18,267 nt of DNA from Nitrospinae bacterium CG22_combo_CG10-13_8_21_14_all_47_10 (GTDB lineage: Bacteria > Nitrospinota > Nitrospinia > Nitrospinales > VA-1), in assembly GCA_002786505.1 (NCBI GenBank), contig PCTK01000052.1, positions 1 through 18,267 on the forward strand, written 5' to 3'. This document shows positions 7,741-13,050 of this stretch, one piece after another. Position numbers and translations under genes: made by a program. Position 1 is the first letter of the stretch. Every line of letters starts with the position of its first letter. The notes beneath the pieces are model-generated. The model ran no database searches. It was not told the DNA's origin and saw only the letters and a program-made list of their open reading frames with translations.

Positions 7741-7794
7741 ACTCCTTCGGGGCATGAAAGCACAAAGGCCAAGGCAACTCGCCCCATGCGGAGT
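7741..7794 (-). other. Stem-loop directly after rpsI, possible RNA 3' end structure
   Basis: ACTCC (7741-7745) pairs with GGAGT (7790-7794), and GGGGC (7749-7753) pairs with GCCCC (7781-7785), separated by a small internal loop and closing a 27-nt apical region. On the minus strand it begins 3 nt after the rpsI TAA. There is no following T run, so it is not a standard intrinsic terminator; processing or stabilisation of the rplM-rpsI mRNA is a possible role. Confidence 0.45.
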
Positions 7795-7797
7795 GTA

Positions 7798-8196
7798 TTA
7801 ACGCTTGGAGAACTGGAACTTTTTGCGTGCCCCGGGTTGTCCGCATTTTTTTCTTTCTACGGTTCTTGAGTCCCGGGTGAGGAACCCGGCTCTTTTAAGG
7901 GGGGATCGCAAACTTGCATCGGTTAAAATGAGCGCGCGGGAAATGCCCAGACGCAATGCGCCAGACTGGCCGGAAAGGCCTCCACCCTGCACTGTGGCCT
8001 GAATATCAATAGACGATAAAGTGTCAGTTGTGATCAACGGGTGTTTAATGATGCACTCAAGGCTTTCCCGACAAAAATATTCCTTGATGGATTTGTTGTT
8101 GACCGAGATTTTACCACTGCCCCTTTGAATCCATACTTTGGCGATGGACTCTTTGCGTTTTCCCGTGGCGTAAAATTTTTCGATGGTGCCTTCCAT
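7798..8196 (-). CDS. rpsI: 30S ribosomal protein S9
   Basis: S9 is a small-subunit protein whose C-terminal tail reaches the P-site tRNA. The 132-residue protein starts with MEGTIEKFYATGKRKES, has the conserved GQSGALRLGISRAL region and ends with the invariant basic tail ARKKFQFSKR. It lies 47 nt after rplM in the usual rplM-rpsI order and is presumably co-transcribed with it. The ribosome-binding site is weak (AAGAAAG at a long distance). Confidence 0.97.
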   Translation of the reverse strand: MEGTIEKFYATGKRKESIAKVWIQRGSGKISVNNKSIKEYFCRESLECIIKHPLITTDTLSSIDIQATVQGGGLSGQSGALRLGISRALILTDASLRSPLKRAGFLTRDSRTVERKKCGQPGARKKFQFSKR

Positions 8197-8243
8197 AATC
8201 GTGTCTGCTTTCTTTTATTTGAATTATCTCAGTTGAATATCTT

Positions 8244-8675
8244 TTAAATACCCACCAATTCCGGATTCTGGCTTGTATGCGGGTGTTGGTCGGTATTGTA
8301 AATTCTAAAGTTGTTGTGCAGAGTCCTGCCCAATCTTGTTTTTGGCAACATTCCCTGAATTGCTTTTTTCAGCAGATCAGAAGGCTGTTTTTCAAGCACC
8401 TGTTTTGCTGTGACAGACTTGATTCCTCCAGGCCAACCGGTATGATGGTAATAAATTTTGTCGTCCCATTTTTGCCCGGTCAGTTTAACTTTTGCGGCGT
8501 TGATGATGATGACATTATCCCCTGTATCAACGTGGGGAGTATAAATGGGTTTGGTTTTCCCGCGAATGATGGAGGCGGCTGTGCTGGCCACACGCCCTAA
8601 CGGTTTGTCGGCGGCATCAATCACCACCCACTTTTTAACAACATCGGTCTGCTTGGCAAAAAAGGTCGTTTTCAT
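8244..8675 (-). CDS. rplM: 50S ribosomal protein L13
   Basis: L13 is an early-assembling large-subunit protein. The 143 residues match the family length and show KWVVIDAADKPLGRVAS near the N-terminus, then HVDTGDNVIIINA, YYHTGWPGG (variant YYHHTGWPGG here) and MLPKTRLGR. It is the first gene of the rplM-rpsI unit. A strong promoter lies at 8724-8752, predicting a leader of about 40 nt. Only a weak GGA stretch precedes the ATG as ribosome-binding site. Confidence 0.97.
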   Translation of the reverse strand: MKTTFFAKQTDVVKKWVVIDAADKPLGRVASTAASIIRGKTKPIYTPHVDTGDNVIIINAAKVKLTGQKWDDKIYYHHTGWPGGIKSVTAKQVLEKQPSDLLKKAIQGMLPKTRLGRTLHNNFRIYNTDQHPHTSQNPELVGI

Positions 8676-8723
8676 TATAATCCGGTTTCAGTCAATATTT
8701 ATTTTTGATAGTGTAAACCGGTT

Positions 8724-8752
8724 ATATTAAAGGAGATAAATAGCCCTGTCAA
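8724..8752 (-). promoter_or_regulatory. Sigma-70-type promoter for rplM-rpsI
   Basis: On the minus strand a perfect TTGACA (8747-8752) is followed after 17 bp by TAATAT (8724-8729, 4 of 6 matches to TATAAT). Transcription would start near 8717, about 40 nt before the rplM ATG. The palindrome AACCGGTT (8716-8723) sits at the predicted start point. Confidence 0.7.
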
Positions 8753-8793
8753 CAGGAAAACAAAACAAAATCGCGGACCTGCCTGTAAGTTTC

Positions 8794-8822
8794 TTTACTT
8801 TATTTTTCGGAAAAAATAGACT
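8794..8822 (+). promoter_or_regulatory. Candidate sigma-70-type promoter for the squalene-hopene cyclase gene
   Basis: TTTACT (8794-8799) and TAGACT (8817-8822) are separated by 17 bp. Each matches its consensus at four of six positions. It lies 44 bp before the cyclase ATG and faces away from the rplM promoter, fitting a divergent control region. Confidence 0.45.
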
Positions 8823-8866
8823 AAATTCATCTGCCTGAAACTTTTTGGGCTTGGCAGGCTAACTAT

Positions 8867-10837
8867 ATGGAAAATATGACAAAATCGCAAGATGTGGCAC
8901 CCCCCCAAGCTGGGGAGGATATCAAACTAGAGGTTCTGGACCAGGCCATTGAGCGTTCGCGGGACTTTTTACTCTCCCGTCAGGATGGGGAAGGTTATTG
9001 GGTAGACGAATTGGAGGCCAATGTCACCATTTCGGCTGAACTTATTTTCTTCATGCATTTCACGGACCGGCTGGACCCGGTCAAACAAGACCAGATCGTG
9101 AAATACTTGCTCCATCGGCAAAGGGAAGACGGTAGTTGGCCTCTTTTTTATGGGGGATTGTGCGACATCAACTCGACGGTTGAGTCCTATATGGCCTTGA
9201 AAATGGCTGGCCTGCCCGCAGACCGGGAAGAAATGGTGCGGGCACGTAAGGCGATATTTGCCAATGGGGGTATAAAAAAAACCCGCGTCTTTACAAAAAT
9301 GTTTCTCGCCATGTTTGGCCAGCTTTCCTGGGATGATTGCCCGGCGGTGCCGGTAGAAATCGTTTTGTTGCCAAACTGGTTTCCCTTCAATATTTATGAA
9401 ATTTCGAGTTGGTCGCGGGGAACCGTGGTGCCGCTTTCTGTCGTGCGTTCCCTGGAGCCGGTTCATGAGCTCCCCGATGGCCGCGATGTGCAGGAGTTGT
9501 TCACCAAAAAGGATGATGACCTGGGTTTCAAACCCAATGGACTGCCGTTCACCAGTTGGAGAAACACGTTTATATATCTTGACCAATTTATCAGGGGCAT
9601 CGGTAAATTTCCCTGGAAACCTTTTCGCAAAAAAGCGCTCCGCAAGGTTGTGGAATGGACAATGGAACATCAGGAAGACGAGGGCGATTTTGCCGGTATT
9701 CAACCGGCCATGTTCAATTCTCTTTTAGCTTTGCATCTCTTAGGTTATGCCAAGGACCATCCTGCCTGTGTGAAGGGGATGGAAGCGGTGGACCGCTTTA
9801 TGTTGGAAAAAGACGGGCGACTCTGGATGCAGGCCTGTGTTTCGCCCTTGTGGGATACGGCTATTTGCGCCAACGCTTTGTTGGATTCCGGGTTGCCCTC
9901 CGACCACCCGGCCCTGGTAAAAGCCGGTGAGTGGATTATCAGCAAGCAGGTGATCAAACGCGGCGACTGGCAGGTGAAGAATCCGGGCGCGGAGCCGGGT
10001 GGCTGGGCCTTTGAATTCTTTAACGAGCTCTATCCAGATACTGACGATACCGCAGAGATTTTGCTTTTCCTGAACCGGGTCGAAATCCCTGACAACAGAT
10101 GGAAGTTAAGCGAATGTGAACGGGCAATGGACTGGTTGTTGAGCATGCAGAGCAAGGCCGGTGGGTGGGGAGCCTTTGATGTGGATAACGATAAAGAGGT
10201 TCTTAACGAAGTCCCGTTTGCCGACCACAAGGCACTGCTCGACCCGCCCACAGTGGATGTGACCAGCCGGATTTTGTGGATGCTGGCAAAATGGGGATTT
10301 AAAAAGCATCATCCCCAGGTTCAAAGGGCTATTGCGTTTGTCAAAGACCGTCAGGAAGTGGATGGCTGTTGGTATGGCCGGTGGGGAGTGAATTATATTT
10401 ATGGAACGTTTCTCGCCTTGAACGGTTTGCGTGCTATAGGCGAAGACATGAAAGCTCCGTTCAGCAGAAAAGCCGTGCGCTGGCTGGAAACGCATCAAAA
10501 CGAAGATGGGGGTTGGGGCGAAACCTGCCAGAGTTATGAAGAGCCGAGCCTGCGTGGCCGAGGTCAAAGCACTGCCTCACAAACTGCCTGGGCTCTGCTC
10601 GGGCTCATCGCCGCAGATGAGGCCGAAAGCCCGATGGTAAAACGTGGCGTGCGTTATTTAATCGAAACGCAAAAAGGTTCTGGGGAGTTTTCAGGAAGCT
10701 GGTGGGAAAATGAATTTACCGGTACCGGGTTTCCCGTCCATTTTTTCATCAAATACCATATGTACCAGCATTTCTTCCCGCTGATGGCTTTGTCACGCTA
10801 CCGGCAAGCCACTCAGGATGGGGCCAGCTTGCAATAG
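8867..10837 (+). CDS. shc: Squalene-hopene cyclase
   Basis: This enzyme cyclises squalene to hopene/hopanol, the first committed step of hopanoid synthesis, acting as a monotopic membrane protein. The 656 residues are close to the usual 630-660. The protonating D391-T-D-D394-T-A motif is intact. Repeated QW-type motifs are seen: QREDGSWPLFYGG, MQSKAGGWGAFD, DRQEVDGCWYGRWGVNYIYG, HQNEDGGWGE, and a C-terminal GTGFPVHFFIKYHMYQHFFP. GQLSWDDCPAVPVEIVLLP and WSRGTVVPLSVV are also typical. The first ATG is preferred because an AGG lies 8 nt upstream; a second ATG at 8876 is possible. No hpn genes accompany it here, so squalene synthesis must be encoded elsewhere. Substrate is inferred from family; tail residues (VH where many enzymes have GD) could tune product. 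Confidence 0.95.
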   Translation: MENMTKSQDVAPPQAGEDIKLEVLDQAIERSRDFLLSRQDGEGYWVDELEANVTISAELIFFMHFTDRLDPVKQDQIVKYLLHRQREDGSWPLFYGGLCDINSTVESYMALKMAGLPADREEMVRARKAIFANGGIKKTRVFTKMFLAMFGQLSWDDCPAVPVEIVLLPNWFPFNIYEISSWSRGTVVPLSVVRSLEPVHELPDGRDVQELFTKKDDDLGFKPNGLPFTSWRNTFIYLDQFIRGIGKFPWKPFRKKALRKVVEWTMEHQEDEGDFAGIQPAMFNSLLALHLLGYAKDHPACVKGMEAVDRFMLEKDGRLWMQACVSPLWDTAICANALLDSGLPSDHPALVKAGEWIISKQVIKRGDWQVKNPGAEPGGWAFEFFNELYPDTDDTAEILLFLNRVEIPDNRWKLSECERAMDWLLSMQSKAGGWGAFDVDNDKEVLNEVPFADHKALLDPPTVDVTSRILWMLAKWGFKKHHPQVQRAIAFVKDRQEVDGCWYGRWGVNYIYGTFLALNGLRAIGEDMKAPFSRKAVRWLETHQNEDGGWGETCQSYEEPSLRGRGQSTASQTAWALLGLIAADEAESPMVKRGVRYLIETQKGSGEFSGSWWENEFTGTGFPVHFFIKYHMYQHFFPLMALSRYRQATQDGASLQ

Positions 10838-10913
10838 TTTTTATTGGCAAGCAAAAAAACCTTATCCCGGATTAATGAGTCTTTGCCCATTGCTTCCTCT
10901 GCCAAGGGGCGGG

Positions 10914-11486
10914 TCAATGGTGTCGCAACATCTCCACGGCGAACTTGGTCCGGGTGAGATGCTCGGTGGCGGATGCAATCACTTCTCCGCTCATGACATC
11001 GGTCAGGGTGAGGTGGATATCAAGGTTCGTTCCAAGATCGGTGATCCGGCCTGTGATAACGGCCTGGGATTTGAGCGCCTTGCCCATCTCACGAATTTCT
11101 TCTTTGTTGTACGAGTAGGAAGGTTTCAGGTTTAACTGCGCCATCACCTCGTTGACCTCGCCCTTTTGCGCTACGCGAAAAATCTTGTCCTTGAAAAAAT
11201 ATTTTTTGGTGATCGCTTCAACGAGCCTTGAGGATAAATATTCCCCAAGTACCGGAGACTGGTTTTCTTCATCGACCAGATCCATAACCGTGACTTTGTT
11301 AATTTCATATTCCGCAACATTTGCCGTCAAATTTTGTATCAGGTCTTCGGATTTGTCTCTGTAGTAGTTGGAGTCCGTCTGTGTTCTGAATACTTTGTCC
11401 CAGAATTGTGCTGGCCCCATCTTCACTTCGCAACCGGAAACGAAAAAAGAGAGAATCAGTAAATAAAAGAGTTTTTGCATGTTCAT
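10914..11486 (-). CDS. Putative outer-membrane lipoprotein with FlgO/CsgG-like domain
   Basis: The 190-residue product begins with a lipoprotein signal: basic K5, a hydrophobic stretch LFYLLILSFF and lipobox V16-S-G-C19; Glu at +2 does not suggest inner-membrane retention. The mature part has a long alpha/beta region (VTVMDLVDEENQ, LGEYLSSRLVEAI) followed by KSQAVITGRITDLGTNLDIHLTLTDVMSGEVIASA. That last pattern (a Gly turn, then a strand describing a property, then GEVIASA) is like FlgO/CsgG-type lipoprotein domains. No flagellar or curli genes lie nearby, so the function is unknown. Translation could start at M1 or M3. It converges on the cyclase gene with a 76-bp gap and diverges from the next lipoprotein gene. 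Confidence 0.75.
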   Translation of the reverse strand: MNMQKLFYLLILSFFVSGCEVKMGPAQFWDKVFRTQTDSNYYRDKSEDLIQNLTANVAEYEINKVTVMDLVDEENQSPVLGEYLSSRLVEAITKKYFFKDKIFRVAQKGEVNEVMAQLNLKPSYSYNKEEIREMGKALKSQAVITGRITDLGTNLDIHLTLTDVMSGEVIASATEHLTRTKFAVEMLRHH

Positions 11487-11859
11487 AGTTTGTAAGCCTT
11501 TAATATTTTATGGTCTTATCGTCATAAAGCGGACTTCACTTAACGAGTTTTGCAATTCATATGCCGGGACTGAGTTTGCCGGATAAAATCAATGTTAACC
11601 ATTTAAATATAAAAGGTTATGGGGTTTTAGCCAATCCCGACCCGATTCGGCAAATCGGCAAAAACTGCCAGGTTAGCCAGTGCCCACCATTTCTTTGACG
11701 TTGCAAGGGGCAATGTCTCATCAAGCAGGGAATACGATTAATAGTAAATTAATGATGTAGCAATTTGCCAGCGGTGGCGCCGCCTGAAATCACTGCAAAG
11801 AAATGCAATTTAGTGTATAACTGTAAATTCATTTAAAAATATGTAAAGTTCGAGGGGAT
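11487..11859. other. 373-bp AT-rich non-coding region between two divergent lipoprotein genes
   Basis: No gene was found. It should hold the promoters of both flanking genes. On the plus side TATAAC near 11816 is a possible -10 for the downstream lipoprotein but lacks a good -35. A tandem 8-bp direct repeat TCGGCAAA occurs at 11647-11662, close to two further GCC-rich short inverted repeats. The sequence has no T-rich terminator. Confidence 0.5.
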
Positions 11860-12705
11860 ATGCAATACGCACGGTTTTTGTTTTTTTTGTTGTCGGGGTT
11901 AGTGGTCGTCGGCTGTGGTGGTGGGATGAATGATGACGAGGTGGTCGAAAAGTCGGCCTTTAAGATGCCGACGAAAGAAAACACCTGGGTGCGCAAGGAA
12001 ACGGTTAGCAAATCTAAAGAAGAATTCTTTGCCAACGCTGGGAAAAAGGGTACTGAGGTGCCCATTGATCCCGCATTGAAGTCTAAACTAAAAAAACCTG
12101 CGGCACTTGCCATCAAAACAAAAGAGGAATGTTTGGCACAAGCCGATGCCCTGGATCAAAAACGTACCGAAGTGCAGAAACGCGGGGGAATCTGGCATGC
12201 TTACGAGAAAGTTGTTCAGGCCAAACCTTATTCCGACTATGGCATGCAGTTGGACAGCCAGACCAACCGGCTGGTGTTTTCCCTCCAACATATTTGCAAG
12301 AACGCTGAGGAAATCCATTTAAGCGGGTGGGGTGCCGAGACGGTGCGACGGTTTGAAAGCATGGGGAAAGAGGGTTTCACAAATTACTTTCTGACTTTGG
12401 GGGCGGTGTCGGGCGATATAGATAGATGGGTGCGCTTCGCCGAGTTTGCTATTCAAAGCAGGGAACGCAAAGTCCCCTATTCGGAAATTGGCGAATCCCT
12501 GGCCCAGGCTCAACCCCTTGTCGATCTTTATGATGATCTTTCGCAACGAAAAATAAGCGATGACGCATCCCTGCAAACCTTTCTCACCGAAGGGGCGACC
12601 CTTCTAAACGTTATCAACGAAAGTTTCACCACCGATCCTCGCATTATGCTTGCCCTCCAATACGAAGAAGTGTTTCCCTTCGAAGACCTCAAAGGCCAAA
12701 TGTAA
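11860..12705 (+). CDS. Predicted lipoprotein of unknown function
   Basis: I do not recognise the family. The 281-residue product begins MQYARFLFFLLSGLVVVGC, a signal peptide with lipobox V16-V-G-C19 and Gly at +2, which suggests export and outer-membrane sorting. The mature part is soluble and charged, with no transmembrane segment. It starts with a low-complexity GGGMNDDE linker, then a Lys-rich stretch to about residue 95, then a helical-looking remainder (for example EECLAQADALDQKRTEVQKRG and SLAQAQPLVDLYDDLSQRK). A GAGGGG ribosome-binding site precedes the ATG closely. The gene stands alone between a long leader and a strong terminator, so it is probably monocistronic. Confidence 0.85.
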   Translation: MQYARFLFFLLSGLVVVGCGGGMNDDEVVEKSAFKMPTKENTWVRKETVSKSKEEFFANAGKKGTEVPIDPALKSKLKKPAALAIKTKEECLAQADALDQKRTEVQKRGGIWHAYEKVVQAKPYSDYGMQLDSQTNRLVFSLQHICKNAEEIHLSGWGAETVRRFESMGKEGFTNYFLTLGAVSGDIDRWVRFAEFAIQSRERKVPYSEIGESLAQAQPLVDLYDDLSQRKISDDASLQTFLTEGATLLNVINESFTTDPRIMLALQYEEVFPFEDLKGQM

Positions 12706-12720
12706 CCGGCGAGGCGCCGG
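12706..12720. repeat. Perfect GC-rich hairpin immediately after the lipoprotein stop codon
   Basis: CCGGCG pairs perfectly with CGCCGG around an AGG loop, beginning at the base after the TAA. There is no following T run; it may protect the mRNA 3' end or be a repeat fragment. Confidence 0.5.
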
Positions 12721-12752
12721 TGGCCTACTGCAATAGCTTATTCTTGCTGGCG

Positions 12753-12781
12753 AAAATCTATCTCGGCTCGAGATAGGTTTT
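12753..12781. terminator. Bidirectional rho-independent terminator between the lipoprotein gene and lon
   Basis: CTATCTCG and CGAGATAG pair perfectly around GCT. The stem extends outward with a T-G wobble and AAAA/TTTT, giving 13 bp. The T run follows on the plus strand (GTTTTGCTGTTT), and the A run on the other side gives a T run on the minus strand. It can thus end the plus-strand lipoprotein transcript and possibly transcripts leaving lon on the minus strand, about 270 bp past the lon stop. Confidence 0.8.
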
Positions 12782-12792
12782 GCTGTTTGCTT

Positions 12793-12824
12793 CCCTCCCT
12801 ACATAGGGAGGGATTGAGGGAGGG
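12793..12824. repeat. Inverted repeat CCCTCCCTA/TAGGGAGGG plus following GAGGGAGGG block
   Basis: A perfect 9-bp stem with a CA loop (12793-12812) is followed by ATTGAGGGAGGG. It resembles the unit at 1829-1862 in layout and in lying next to a GTCGTCATTGC module. Confidence 0.6.
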
Positions 12825-12832
12825 TTGGCTTA

Positions 12833-12850
12833 GTCGTCATTGCAATGACG
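12833..12850. repeat. 16-bp perfect palindrome, relic of the GTCATTGC dispersed repeat
   Basis: CGTCATTGCAATGACG (12835-12850) is self-complementary and preceded by GT. Its left half matches the outer end of the element at 1740-1823, so it may be two element ends joined after loss of the middle. Confidence 0.55.
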
Positions 12851-12867
12851 GACAAAGTAAGTCAGGC

Positions 12868-12902
12868 TCTCGCGAGATGCTTCGACGTTGCTCAGCATGA
12901 CA
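12868..12902. repeat. Dispersed-repeat fragment of the GAGATGCTTCG...CAGCATGAC type
   Basis: It begins with the 10-bp palindrome TCTCGCGAGA and continues to CTCAGCATGACA. Read on the minus strand (TGTCATGCTGAG...GAAGCATCTC), this is a pattern I recognise as a common bacterial intergenic repeat, partner to the GTCATTGCGA type. Confidence 0.5.
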
Positions 12903-12908
12903 AGCGAC

Positions 12909-12940
12909 CCCCCTCAATACCCCCTTGTCATGGGGGAGAA
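12909..12940. repeat. CCCCC/GGGGG hairpin repeat, third copy of the C-rich unit
   Basis: CCCCC (12920-12924) pairs with GGGGG (12932-12936) around TTGTCAT, preceded by CCCCCCTCAATA. Read on the minus strand it has the same order of blocks as the unit at 12793-12824. The rest of the gap to 13050 shows nothing recognisable. Confidence 0.5.
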
Positions 12941-13050
12941 AATTGGAGAGCCTTCGACATAACTCTACTGGGCACGAAACTTAAGGAAAAATATCACGTC
13001 CACCTTGTCAGGGGAAGTTGTTTTCATTGGCCCCACGCCTAGTGGTCGAC

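Noticed and set aside
7754..7780. GCACAAAGGCCAA stretch, faintly like the 5' core of a cyclic-di-GMP (GEMM-I) riboswitch
   Set aside because: The second core (GGGACGCAAAGCC) and the receptor helix are missing, and no plus-strand gene follows.
8969..9703. 244-codon open frame on the minus strand opposite squalene-hopene cyclase
   Set aside because: It is antisense to a well-supported conserved gene, has no recognisable domain, and lacks its own ribosome-binding site.
10887..10920. CCATTG/CAATGG stem between shc and the convergent lipoprotein gene, as a terminator
   Set aside because: The stem overlaps the lipoprotein stop codon, is only 6 bp, and the nearest T run is more than 20 nt away.
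1740..12940. The repeat units as a CRISPR array
   Set aside because: Units are few, imperfect, and not separated by spacers of uniform length; no cas gene is present.
12845..13042. Short plus-strand open frame within the repeat cluster downstream of the unknown lipoprotein
   Set aside because: It runs through dispersed repeats, has no ribosome-binding site and codes for repeat-derived sequence.
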